A stretch of DNA of 64,000 bases from Cristatella mucedo (GCA_009760855.2 WPIO01000077.1:530001-594000); one strand, 5' to 3'; shown: positions 22,991 through 33,190, counted from the stretch's first letter. Notes: a model not told the origin generated them from the letters alone. A program made the numbers and translations.

Positions 22991-23855
22991 ATGACAGATC
23001 TTGTCAAGATTTCTCAGGAGATATTGAAAAATCTTGAGGCTATTAGAAAGGATAATTCAGCAAGAAAAAAATGGATATGTATTAAATATCACTGGAACTA
23101 CTAATCCTATTAGAGTACACATTGATGATCTATTATGCTTAGAAATAAAAAGTTCAAGATATGTTTTAAAAATTATATAGGAAAAAATTCTATTAAAAAT
23201 ATAACTAACACTAATAATACTTTTGTGTATAGAGTGGCAGGTGGTTCTGAGCAGACAGTAGCAATTAGACCTGGAATTTACTCTGCTATTTCTGATGATG
23301 TAAACATTAGAACTTACATATATGATAAGTAATTCTGTTACACAATCTGGAGCTACTACTGATAAATTTGTATTAGGTATTGATACTGCAACTTCTAACT
23401 CCTGGATTACTATGCCTGTTGGTTAAAAATTTCTTGCTAGCAAGTCTAGTATATCAAGTATACATGGTTTCACTGATTCTGCTTACACAGCAGATCCAAA
23501 ATTTTAAAAAATTGATCCCAATATTACTAACCAAGTAGTTTGTACTCCAAATGTTAAATTTATTTCAGAAAATGAAGTGCTTGCATTAGATCTAAACTTG
23601 ATGCGTGTAAATTGTAACTTAATTGCTAGTGGAACTAGTTATATAAATGGCGATGAAACACAAGTCCTAAGAATTTTTGCTTACAACTTCTATCCTTTGA
23701 AACAAATTGTATATGAACCAAATACTATTGAATATCATCATGTCTCTGGTGATTCTATTTCAGATATACTAATAAATGTTACAGATCAAAATTTAAAATG
23801 TTTAGATTTTTGTTCACAACAGACAACAGTTGTTATAGAAATTGCTGGAACATAG
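22991..23855 (+). pseudogene. First penton-like jelly-roll protein
   Basis: Starts MTDLVKISQEIL. Beta-rich segments follow (NTFVYRVAGG, IRPGIYSAISDDV), ending LKCLDFCSQQTTVVIEIAG. The IRPGIYSAI phrase resembles the LPPGYY loop of Polinton/adenovirus-like penton proteins, and the final beta strand has the same pattern as the next gene. I infer a paralogue of the neighbouring penton gene. At least three frameshifts and several stops are present. Confidence 0.5.
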
Positions 23856-23862
23856 TATAAGA

Positions 23863-24714
23863 ATGTCAATAAGATTAACAGGAGCTACTAGTTCTGAAGC
23901 AAAAACATTAGTTCCACCTATTCTACTTGTATCAGATTCAGGTTTTAATAAATTTGGATTACGAAGAGTAGAGTTTACTTATACAAACAGAGTAATTTCA
24001 AATGTTACTACTGAAGTAAATGATTTGCTTTGGTTCAAAGCAAATCTTAAAGCACGAGTGGCAAGTTCAGTTGCAGTTCCAGCAGGATATTATGATAGCA
24101 ATAAAATTGTAGCTGCTCTTAATTTTGCTTTGAGTAGATCTGGGGATTTTTATGACTCTTCTAAAAAACTTGGTACTGGAATAAAATTTAGTGCTGATAC
24201 AGATGATACAATAATAGTGCAAGTAACTTCTGATTAGGTTGTGCTACTTGGAAGTAACGCATCTGGTGTTAGTCATACAATTGGTGATACATTAGGATTC
24301 AACTCAAATCAGCAAGGATCTTTTGATCCAGCAATGGTTGGAGGAAACACAGTATGAGACTATAGAAAAGGCTATGTACTTCTCCGTTATTTACACAGCT
24401 TGGAATAAAATGCAATTGCCTGGTAATTCTGGAGTAAAATGGACTAGCGTTGATTGTGATTTGGTTAATCATAATACCAATTATGTAGAATTTAAAACAG
24501 GATTTTTACAACTATATTCATCATTAAATATTATAGATATTGATGATATTGATCCAGGCAAAAAAATTGATCTTCATATTCTAACATATTGCATTTACAA
24601 ACACGTGGAGATGTAAAAGTAATAAGCAGTTTTAAAATTAGTCTAACAGGTCAAAATGGAAATCCTGTTAATATTATTTCAGATTTTATGGTTGTAATAG
24701 AAATTTCAAAATAA
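23863..24714 (+). pseudogene. Penton-type minor capsid protein (single jelly roll)
   Basis: Single-jelly-roll vertex protein of Polinton/adintovirus virions. The best evidence is VAVPAGYYDSNKIVAALNFAL, the loop-helix signature of the family, followed by VLLGSNASG and IGDTLGF, the LGF motif. The C-terminus ends with the beta strand FMVVIEISK. A TAG interrupts the frame near 24236 and a frameshift follows near 24325. A downstream frame reads TRGDVKV; whether RGD had an adhesive role cannot be judged. Confidence 0.7.
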
Positions 24715-24725
24715 TATGTAGAACA

Positions 24726-25283
24726 ATGGGAAGCTATGCTAGAATTGGTCATGGAAGAATACAAGGAGAAAAATTCCATGGATCTGGCGTTCTAAATAAA
24801 GTAATTGATGGAATTGGTAAAGCAGCACCGGTATTAAGTGGATTAACAGGTCTTAGTATGAATATTGCTAATAAAGGAATTGAAATGCATCAAGCAAGAA
24901 AATTAATCGAATTACAAACTAAGAAAGAGAAAGTTGACCAAGAAATGCTAATAAACGTAGAGAACTAGATAATAAGCTTGATGAAGAAAGAAGGAAAAAA
25001 GAACTCGAACACGAGTTAGAAAAACGAAAAAAGAAAGAAGATATAGGATAGAAAGATAAAGGAGATGGATATTGAAATCAAAAGAGCTATGCTAGAAAAA
25101 CTAAAACCAAAGAAATAAGAAACAAATCTAAAATAGAAGAAGTGGAAGTAGAAGATTATACAGAAGCACTTAAGGAAAATGATCCCAAAAGCTTATAAAG
25201 AAATAGAAAGAGTTGTTAAAGAGAGATCTGTTATTCCTGAACGAACAAGACCTGACGGATATGGTGGATATATGAAAAAATAG
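24726..25283 (+). pseudogene. Small virion protein with amphipathic N-terminus (pVI/pX-like by position)
   Basis: Starts MGSYARIGHGRIQGEKFHGS, continues with an amphipathic stretch VLNKVIDGIGKAAPVLSGLT, then a charged coiled-coil (ERRKKELEHELEKRKKKE), and ends PERTRPDGYGGYMKK at a TAG. The layout recalls adenovirus protein VI (amphipathic N-terminus plus a basic tail), and it sits just before the capsid gene as pVI-like genes do. Homology is inferred from position and composition only. Frameshifts are near 24953, 25060 and 25190. Confidence 0.45.
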
Positions 25284-25342
25284 GAGCAGGCTTATATATC
25301 CTGAGTGGAAATCAAATTTTTACTTTTTTATATAGAGAAGAA

Positions 25343-26941
25343 ATGGCTAATGCTCCTGTGGAATCAATATTTGAATAAAGTGATCCAAGTTTTCCTAGTT
25401 ATAAAATAAGATACTACCAAAACAGAGAATGTTATCAAACAAATGGAAATGAAATGGATAGTATTTCAAATAAACTATTAAAATTTACTGTTCCGGGTGA
25501 ACAAAAATGTGTTTTGTGTTATCAGATGCTTACCTACTACTTGAAGGACAACTACAAGTTCAGACGGCTGCTGGTGGTGCTTATGCTCCACTTAATAGAA
25601 AACTTGCTGCTGGTCTTGTTAACAACGCAGGTGCATGATTATTTAATTCAATGTGAATTAGACTTGGTACAAAAGAAATAGAAAGCCTTTCATTACAACA
25701 AGGCCCAGGAACAGTTTTTACACTTATGAGTCTCCTCACTTATCCAAATGACTACAACTGAACAAAAGGACCTGCAACTGTGTGGTAAAAGATGAGGCAA
25801 GTTCAATAGATGATTTTTATACTAATAATAATAGTAATAATATTAATCCTCTCGTTTTCTTTACATTAGTCCTCCTGCATCTACAGAAACTACTTCAAAC
25901 ATTGGTTTCCTATGCAGAAGAGGACTTTCAAATGTTTTAGCAGACAATCACGGTACTTTCAATATCTCACTTCCACTTTCAAAATTATCTGGATTCTTTG
26001 CAGATGTGAACAAAGTTCTGTATAATATTCCATTTACACTTAAAATGAAACGAGTTGGCGGATTTGATTATGATGCAACTATAACTGCTTCATCAGGATT
26101 AGTTGGTAATAATACTAATGCGATTTCAACTAGCGAAGTTGCACCAGCCATTGGTGAAGGACTCTGGTCTAGTTTTAAAATTGCTATGTTAAAAATGTGA
26201 CTAATGGTTTCATGTATTACTCCTAAAGAAATTACACAAAGTGCTCTTTCAGACATATCAAGTGAGCGATCAAGGAAAATACAACTTAGTTACAGAGTTA
26301 GACGCTATGAAAATATGACAAACTAATCACAACCAAGGAACAAAGTATACTTGGGCATTCTGAGTACAGAATACTATCGATAAAGTTAGATGGTTATTAG
26401 TAGCTGCGCAGAATTATTGTAAATATAATGATTATGCAGGAAATCTGTGTACGTACAACCACTGTGATATTGAAAATGTAACTGTATTTGTTAATGGTTC
26501 AAAACAACATCTGTTGCGAGAAGTAGTTAGCCCAAAGATGGAAAATTCTCAACAGAATATTTAGACTTTACTGAGTATAGAAAACAATATCTTGGATTAA
26601 ATGAAATTGCTGAACCAGTTGGTGTTACTTTTCCTGAATGGTTATCGCCATATCCAATTCATGTTATTTATTTACAATGCAGTGATGAACCTATAAGAAT
26701 TACTTCTAAACTTGATGTAACTACTGAATTTAACTCTCTAATCCCTGCTGCTGCTGCCGCTGTTGCTGCGGGTCCTAATAATCCTGCTGCTGCTGCTGCT
26801 GCTGCCACTACTCCCGCTACAACTGTTATTGTTCATTACTTAACTATTTGTGAGAATACAGCTGAATTATTTTCTAATAGAACTTTTTTCGCAATTTACT
26901 TGCACGAAGGAACATTTTTTTATGATGGACCAGACATATAA
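25343..26941 (+). pseudogene. Major capsid protein (double jelly roll, hexon-like)
   Basis: Starts MANAPVESIFE. Readable blocks are LKFTVPGEQKCVL, an AYLLLEG region, FNISLPLSKLSGFFADVNKV with LYNIPFTLKMKR, VRWLLVAAQNYCKY, NHCDIENVTVFVNGS, and LTICENTAELF near the end. The KVRWLL..HCDI.NV.VFVN phrase is the second-jelly-roll signature of Polinton/adintovirus capsids. Near 26745-26815 a GCT-repeat gives an Ala-rich loop. Frame is broken at several sites, including a TGA near 26199 and shifts near 25500, 25670 and 26520. The C-terminal part recurs in segment R. Confidence 0.85.
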
Positions 26942-26962
26942 AAATCTTTAAACCAGAATATA

Positions 26963-27795
26963 ATGAAAACATTTGATTTTGTACAGGGTTCTGATGAATA
27001 AAAAAATCAATGTCATTGAATATGGGTAGATCAGAAGTTTATTCTGTACTTGGTCATGATATGGTATTTGGTGATCAAACAGAAGTTGATATTGATATAA
27101 TTGCTAACAGAAAACTAAAAAACTATATTGCTAATAATTCTAATATGAAGCTTCCGCCAATACTATTTGGTAAATTATTTGAACCTATTGCTGCTGAATT
27201 TTAAGAAATGAAACTTGATGTAAAACTTGAAAGTGCAAATGATTGTTTTACTAGTGATGGTGTGTATAGAAATTCACCAGATGGTATAATTGATGAAGAT
27301 ACTTTAGTAGAAATAAAATGCTTGTAGAGTGAAAATATTATTACAGATTTTATACCTAAACAGTATCACGCTCGATGTCTACTAGGTTTGCATGATTTAA
27401 GGCTAACTGAATGTTATTATTATGAATTTAAAATTTGTGTTCCTTGACTAAACTGTGAAGAAGCACTGCTAGATTATATAGCTGCAGGTAATGTTAGAGT
27501 GCCAACTAAATGTGAGTTTAATATTCCAATCAGAAGTCCACTTTTCATGCTATTGCTTACAGATGAGAAGTATTTTGACTTTGAGTTTGATATTATAAGC
27601 AATTATGGCAGATTTAATAATAAAAAAGAAAAAGTCTATGATATAAAGTATTATATAAAAAGATCCCTTATACAAGTGGTAAAAGAAGAAGATCCTGGTA
27701 GATTTGTTAGAATCGTACCAAATGTAACACAAGTATTAGGTAGATCACAAATTTTAATTTCTGAATGTATAGAGGAATCGCAGAGTAGATCTTAG
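26963..27795 (+). pseudogene. YqaJ/lambda-exonuclease-like nuclease, copy L
   Basis: PD-(D/E)XK nuclease. The N-terminal FVQGSDE box corresponds to the QGSxEW motif of the YqaJ family. The catalytic region reads SPDGIIDEDTLVEIK, with the Asp and the E-x-K. Viral YqaJ proteins act as recombination or replication exonucleases. Stops occur near 26998, 27202, 27327 and 27447; the tail 27499-27795 is one open stretch ending ISECIEESQSRS. A diverged second copy lies at 32410-33190 on the other strand. Confidence 0.8.
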
Positions 27796-27811
27796 TGGCA
27801 ATGTTACAAAA

Positions 27812-27930
27812 ATGAATGGTTATCTATTGTCAGATCTTGATGCAAATGGGAATAGAATTATTAACCTTGGTGATCCTGTGAATCCTTCAGATGCTGTCAC
27901 GAAGAGTTATGCGGATTCTAATAATAATAA
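27812..27930 (+). pseudogene. Fibre-like protein, truncated copy L
   Basis: Starts MNGYLLSDLDANGNRIINLG and continues DPVNPSDAVTKSYAD. This is the LxLxGNxIxNLxxPxxxxDAVxKxYxD repeat of phage tail fibres and viral attachment proteins. The frame runs into an AAT/TAT codon run (Asn/Tyr) and is cut there by the LINE beginning about 27931. A longer homologue lies at 31545-32430. Confidence 0.75.
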
Positions 27931-28536
27931 TAATTATTATAATAATTATAATAATGCACTTGATGAAGTGCCCTCAGAGAACTTAATCTCTTTCTGGGCG
28001 CTTTAAATTTGCTGCAAAGGGAAATGCAATTGAATGGTAAGTAAAATCATGCTTGAAAAACAAACGAAATGAATAATATGGTTAGGGGTGACATGCACAG
28101 TGTCAGCACACATAAGCACATGAAGGACGAATCACAGGGACCGACTAAATGCTGTCCTAAATAGGTGTTTTTAAGTTCCTTTTAAATGTGGTCAGGTCAG
28201 GGGATGCTCTGACGCAGGTCGGGAGGGAGTTCCAGGCTTTGGGAGCATACGAACTAAATGCACGGTCTCCAAAGGATTTAAGGTTTGTACGAGGTATTTG
28301 TAGACTGTTGGATTCCGAAAAGCGGGTGGTACTATGCTTGGCCTGATGGGGGAGTATATCTGAGAGATAGGCTGGAGCCAAAGAATGAAGGGACCTAAAA
28401 GTGAGCGACAAAACCTTGAAGTCAATCCGTTGCTTGACTGGTAGCCAGTGCAGGTCAGCGAGAAGTGGAGTAATGTGGCAACTGCGACGCTCACAACAGA
28501 CAAGCCTAGCTGCAGAGTTTTGCACCATCTGTAATC
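27931..28536 (-). mobile_element. CR1/L2-like LINE, 5'-truncated, inserted in the viral fibre gene
   Basis: The LINE 3' end, with its (AAT)n tail, abuts the AAT-rich codons of the fibre gene. The minus strand reads [31 protein letters not shown] and FKRNLKTPI. The 5' break is near 28536, where the sequence changes abruptly to an RLE-type LINE. The copy is very similar to those at 2961 and 57550, so it belongs to a young subfamily. Confidence 0.85.
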
Positions 28537-29054
28537 TGATGCAGGGCAGAATAGCAGTCAGGAAAGACCGGGCAATGGCTGCATATTTATGGGGCTTGTT
28601 CCGGGCCGCCTCAATCAGAGCATCCTCGCTGCTGTTGAATGTCACCGGCACATCCACAATTACTAAATCGGTTCCGTTGTCAATGACCAGGTCCGGCTTG
28701 AGAGCCAGACCACCGGCAAGCGGGAGGGCGCGGCCTGCCGACACGTAGTTGATCTGGGTGGCCGGAAGAGCTCCGATTAGGCGGCCCAGAACAAGGTTTT
28801 TGTCGGGCCGTAACTGCATGCAGCATCGGCCGGCAGTGGCTCGGCACGTGGCTAGCGGTCTCTGCCTCCTTGCGGCATAGGCCGCAGCTGGTAACCGTGC
28901 CAGGGTATGCCCGACTAATGGCAACAGCCACTGATAGCACGTCCAGGAGCGCTCGGTGCATGAACCGCCAAACTCGGAACGACAGGCCCAAGATCAAGAA
29001 GTGACAAATTTGGGTTGCAAATCTGTCCGTGGCCAGGCAGCGGCTGACCCTTGT
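28537..29054 (-). mobile_element. RLE-type (R2/NeSL-like) LINE, C-terminal endonuclease part
   Basis: The minus strand, right to left, reads FRVWRFMHRALLDVL, a CCHC knuckle CGLCRKEAETASHVPSHC, and the restriction-like endonuclease core KPDLVIDNGTDLVIVDV with a following ARNKPHKYAAIA helix. These are the hallmarks of site-specific LINEs that use a PD-(D/E)XK nuclease. Frames shift between knuckle and nuclease. It has the orientation expected if it were the downstream half of the reverse transcriptase fragment at 33455-34620. Confidence 0.82.
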
Positions 29055-29166
29055 TGTATGTAAAGTCTCGTTTCAGGTCATTTCCATCTCAAACTTTTCG
29101 ATGTTCGCTAACGCTCACATCTAAAGGTTTTCGACGAAAATGACCTGAAACTAGCCTTTACATACA
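29055..29166. repeat. 112-bp imperfect hairpin (foldback) at the edge of segment R
   Basis: Left arm 29055-29083 (TGTATGTAAAGtCtcGTTTCAGG...) pairs with right arm 29138-29166 (...CCTGAAACtaGcCTTTACATACA) with about three mismatches over 29 bp. The pairing extends weakly inward. It sits exactly between the LINE coding sequence and the AT-rich viral DNA. It could be the collapsed terminal repeat of the viral element or an independent foldback MITE. Confidence 0.8.
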
Positions 29167-29171
29167 AAATG

Positions 29172-29865
29172 AATTTATTATTTACAGTTTTTTCACTCGT
29201 TTGTTAAACAACAGACTTACTTTTTATCTATGTAATAGTAAAAAAACTTGCAATATTTCAAGCATAAACTTCATGCACTATAAGATGTCAGGATTAAATG
29301 AATCATCTTTTATACTGAATCATAATCTCTCTCTACAAAAATAAAATGATGGTGTTAAAAAAGTTCTAGATGTTATTGCAGAAGCTTTTTATAGAAGAAA
29401 AGTCACTGGATCTTGTTTAGTTGCTTGTTTAATTGTTACAGATTTGTTAAAGAATAAATGTAATAAAAAATAGAAAGAGGTTTAAGTATTTTTAGAAGAC
29501 AAAAACTTGCTACTGCTAATTTTTGGCTAAATATTAACAACCTAATTATTGATATTGATTCTGATATTCTCATTAATGCAAATCCAAATCTTTTCTTAAT
29601 TGAAATTCAAGATAAAACAGAATCAATGTGTAATGTTCCAGAAGGGTATGAAATAACTGATGATGACATCATTGATCTAGAGAAATCAACATTTTCTTCT
29701 CATATTCGTAAATGTTCATTCCCTCTTAAAGAGATATTATATACAATTAAAAAAGTTTGTTATAGGAAATTGCACAATTAATATAGGACAACAATGTCAG
29801 ATCTAAGAACAAAATTTGCTAATGCCAAATATGATAGAATATTATTAGACAACTAAAGAATTGCT
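29172..29865 (+). other. Degraded viral sequence without an assignable gene
   Basis: Several short frames read protein-like stretches (for example KKVLDVIAEAFYRRKV near 29357 and IDLEKSTFSSHIRKC near 29680) separated by stops and shifts. They probably belong to one or two decayed element genes near its terminus. No family recognised. Confidence 0.4.
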
Positions 29866-30240
29866 GGTTGTTTGAATAAATTAGTAAGGGTTAAATACTC
29901 TTTTCAATTTAATAATATTTTAATAACTCTTGCAATAACTATATCAAGTGCTTACGTTCCCATGTACGGTGAACTATCTCACGTAATTACTGTTTTAGGT
30001 GAAGCTGCAACTATGTTACTTTCAATTGATAGCACTATAGCAATTGATAGCACTATATCCTGCACTATAGCAATTGATAGCACTATATGTGAAATGAAAA
30101 GAAGAAAACGTTTTACTCTTCAAACAAATCTTAATTTAGTTTCAAAGATTGTTGATGCTTTAGATGATGATAAGGTGACTAAGGAAGAATATGATGGAAT
30201 AGTAGTTTAAAAGTTAGATAATACTGAAGAGTTTAAATCT
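29866..30240 (+). pseudogene. Small two-TM protein with a C-terminal acidic motif, common in aquatic-animal mobile elements
   Basis: The frame has two hydrophobic segments (NNILITLAITISSAYVPM and HVITVLGEAATMLLSI), then a basic linker KRRKRF. It ends with a helix and an EF-hand-like acidic turn (IVDALDDDKVTKEEYDGI) before a TAA. From general knowledge, proteins of this layout are multicopy in cnidarian and other aquatic invertebrate genomes. The ATTGATAGCACTATA block is triplicated at 30027-30090, an internal expansion. There is no clean ATG. Confidence 0.55.
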
Positions 30241-30544
30241 TAATCACTTGCAACTCTTCTCTAACGATACTTCTTTTAACGTCATTTACGAGATAACGAA
30301 CTGGTTGTTCTTTCAATATCATTATTCTAACAATAATATGTTTAGTCAAACTCCATATTGGATCTGCAGCTCTTTTTTTTCATCTTCTCCTTCACCTGGT
30401 TATAGTAAATATCTAACAGTTGTTCCAAGTTCTAATAACCTTCCTCGTTCACCCACTTGTCTACTGTATTTTGGTTTCTTTAGTTTTTCTATTTCTTTTT
30501 TATTGCTTTAGCAGGTTTATCACCAGTTGTTCTTGTAATACTAG

Positions 30545-31080
30545 TACTTAGTTAATCAATAATCTTTGGTAAATTATCAATCCATTCTTTGTTTCTAGAA
30601 TAATCTCCTGTATTAATGCTTTCTAATTCCTTTTCATATTGTGCAATACATGCTCTCTCTGCTACTGTTCTATTCATTCTCTCAACTGGTGCAACACTTT
30701 TTTTACTAGTACCTTCTATTACGTGTGGTTCATGTGTTTTCATTTCTTTCATGAACTCTCCTTTGAACTCTGATCCTGGATCTACTGTTATCTTCTTTGG
30801 CCATTTAAAAGGACCTTTACTATAAATATCTATTTTTGATTGTGTTACTTCTATAGATGACTTTGTTTTAAGCGGTCTTTCATCTTTATATCTACTAGCA
30901 ACATCAATTACACTCAAAGCATATTTGTATCAAGAATCATGCGGCATAGATAAAATATCTGCTTGATGATTTTCATTAGGTTCAACAATATTAAAGAAAC
31001 CGTTTGGAATTTCTTTAGATATTGGTTTGAATACTTGACTTATATCTGAGTCAGGATTGAAATGACCTTTTTTTCTTTCT
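30545..31080 (-). pseudogene. Retroviral-type DDE integrase (Polinton class)
   Basis: The minus strand reads NHQADILSMP, then ALSVIDVASRYKDERPL with the first conserved Asp region. The second catalytic Asp follows in KITVDPGSEFKGEF, and about 33 residues later the Glu in VERMNRTVAER. The integrase inserts the element into host DNA and makes short target duplications. A stop (TGA) separates HDS from YKYAL near 30931. Otherwise the core from 30917 to 30552 is one open frame ending NLPKIID. The N-terminal zinc domain and any chromodomain are not recognisable. Confidence 0.88.
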
Positions 31081-31110
31081 TTTAGAGTTTAAAATGACAT
31101 TCTATAGAGA

Positions 31111-31560
31111 ATGGATATATTTTGTGACATCTGTTTAAATACATTTACTGAGTTGGAATACCTTGAATCAGGTCATCCCTATTGTAAACCAACAAAAAGA
31201 AAAAGACCAAAACAAAAATATGAAATTCGCTGTGATATCTGTGATCTTGATATGAATGAAACTGAATTCAATTCTAGTCTTTTACGTAACGATGCAATTG
31301 TTATTTGCTCATATTGTAACATAAAAATATATATTCTAATACATAAAGAAAAAAGAAACCAACTAAATTATATTCATTAGTATAGAAGCACTTTAAAAAA
31401 GAATGTTCTTCAACTTCATGCATTCATCACTGTTTAGATTATGAAGCTATTTGTGCTATTTCAAAAATATTCCCATTAGTTAAAGGTAAACGCAAAGCAA
31501 CAAAGTTAAAAGAGTTAGTAGTGTTAGTTGTTCATTTATACTTTTCAGGAGGCTACATAA
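31111..31560 (+). pseudogene. Cys-rich putative zinc-binding viral protein
   Basis: Starts MDIFCDICLNTFTELEYLES, has a second CxxC in RCDICDLDMNE and a third in CSYCNIKI, so three knuckles in 75 residues. After a stop at 31378 the reading continues in shifted frames (FPLVKGKRKATKLKELVVLV). It could be a DNA-binding or ubiquitin-ligase-like regulator; function not determined. Its 3' end overlaps the fibre 3' end on the other strand. Confidence 0.5.
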
Positions 31561-32430
31561 CTAACCAAGAGGTTTACCTTTAAATTTCCAAGATTGTTAA
31601 TGAAGTAATAATCAGTTGGTAATTTACTGAAATATGCATAATATTTTAAATCTAACCCTCCACTTGGAGAAGTATTGATAGCTCTTATTTCACCAAATAC
31701 AGTTGGATCACTATTAGGTCTAAGAAATACACAATTTGATGAACCAACAGCCATAACACTTAATAACACTATTGGCGGAGCTGTTTTATTAGTCCATGAA
31801 TAAGACATTAATAGATTTATAATAGAATTAATAAATTTAGGATTCATTTAGATAGTTATTACGTCTGGTTTTTTTAACTGTTTTATCTACATAATTTTTT
31901 GTTGCAACATCACTAGGATTAACAGGATCAGCAACATTTGTTATTGAATTACCACCCATTTGTTGTTGAAGGATAAGCTTTTAGTAAAACATCTCTTTTC
32001 ATTCCTCCATAAGTAACACAAAAGTCATCATTTAATATTATTGGATTTCCATTACCTAAATTCCAATAAGTAGATGTTATAGCATAACTATTCATGTTTA
32101 AATCACCTGTTATTGTATCACCTGGCTTTTTAACATAATTATTTATCTGACTAACATTAACACCATCAATATGATTTACTCCTGCACCAAGATTAGTAAT
32201 AGGATTACCAGCAAGATTAAGGGATCCTGATGAATTAACAATACAGTTTTTATCAGCATAATACTTTGTTACAGCATCTCCATCATTAAAATGATCACTG
32301 ATATTAATAATTCTATTTCCATTTGCATTAAGATCTGATAAAAGATATCCATTTATTATTGATACATAATCGGCAGTGTGAATCTTTACATTCATCTATA
32401 TGGCTATTAATTAAAACTTTAGATCTTTCT
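31545..32430 (-). pseudogene. Fibre-like protein, copy R
   Basis: The start at 32395 reads MNVKIHTADYVSIINGYLLS, then at least three phage-fibre-type repeats: DLNANGNRIINISDHFND, LNLAGNPITNLGAGVN and DLNMNSYAITS. After a break near 31950 the C-terminal head-like part (YAYFSKLPTDYYFINN) runs to 31545. In phages such repeats form the shaft of receptor-binding fibres; here a virion attachment role is inferred. It is the longer homologue of the truncated copy at 27812. Confidence 0.65.
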
Positions 32431-33190
32431 AATACTTCTCGAACTATTGGTACTATTCTTGCAAATCCTCCATAAGCTTCTTCTACTACTTGCATTTCTA
32501 ATTTTTTTATATAATATTTTATATGAAAACCATTACTTTTTTATTGTTAAATCTACCGTATTCACTTATAATATCAAACTCAAAATCAAAGTATTTTTCT
32601 TCCTCAAGAAGCATCATAAAAAGGAGTTCTAATTGGCATATCAAAATCATAATTAGTAGGTATTCTAACATTTCCTGCTGCTATGTAGTCTACAGGTATA
32701 TCATTACAATTCAATCCAGGAACAAAAATCTCAAACTCAGAGTAAAAACATCTACTCAACTTTAAAATATGTAATCCAAGTAAACACTGTGCTAAGTATT
32801 GTTTTGGAATAGATTCTTCAACTATGTTTCTACTCCATAAGCTTTTTATTTCTACTAGTGTATCTTCATCAATTATTCCATCAGGAGAATATCTATAAAC
32901 TCCATCACTAGTAAAACAGTCATTTGCATTCTCTATCTTTCTATTAAGTTTCATTTCTAGAAATTTAGCAGCAATACGTTCAAATACTTTACCAAACAAC
33001 ATTTGAGGAAATCTCATAGGTGAGTTATTAGCAATATATTTTTTATATTTTCTGTTTGCAATTAATTCAATATCACAATCTATTTGGGCACCAAACACCA
33101 TATCATTCCCGAAGACAGAATAAACTTCAGATCCACCAGTATTCAATGACATAGATTCTTTCCACTCATTAGATCCTTGAATAAAATTTG
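32410..33190 (-). pseudogene. YqaJ/lambda-exonuclease-like nuclease, copy R
   Basis: The minus strand reads FIQGSNEWKESM, the full QGSxEW box of the family, then SPDGIIDEDTLVEIKSLW with catalytic Asp and E-x-K, in one open frame down to 32604. Beyond that the frame shifts and ends near 32412 in a stretch matching the L copy's C-terminus. It is better preserved than copy L and differs from it at many residues, so the two copies are not a recent duplication. Confidence 0.82.

Larger units (their letters stand above)
13847..27930 (+). mobile_element. Endogenous Polinton/adintovirus-class element, segment L
   Basis: A sharply AT-rich block. It carries, in order, PolB, an acidic ORF, small ORFs, an antisense HNH-AP2 endonuclease, PLA2, antisense protease and small genes, packaging ATPase, a coiled-coil protein, two penton-like genes, a small basic protein, major capsid, YqaJ-like nuclease and the start of a fibre gene. 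This is the hallmark set of Polinton/Maverick elements and adintoviruses. The integrase end is missing because the segment stops at 27930, where a LINE begins. Stops of all three kinds and frameshifts occur in nearly every gene, so the copy is inactive. I found no terminal inverted repeat at the left border. Confidence 0.9.

Noticed and set aside
13847-27800. Alternative genetic code to explain many in-frame stops in the viral genes
   Set aside because: All three stop codons appear, at non-equivalent positions, together with frameshifts and loss of catalytic residues; decay explains it.
13847-27930. Bacterial or phage contamination, suggested by the HNH-AP2, YqaJ and fibre-type genes
   Set aside because: The neighbours are eukaryote-type Polinton genes, all are decayed, and host LINEs are inserted within the block.
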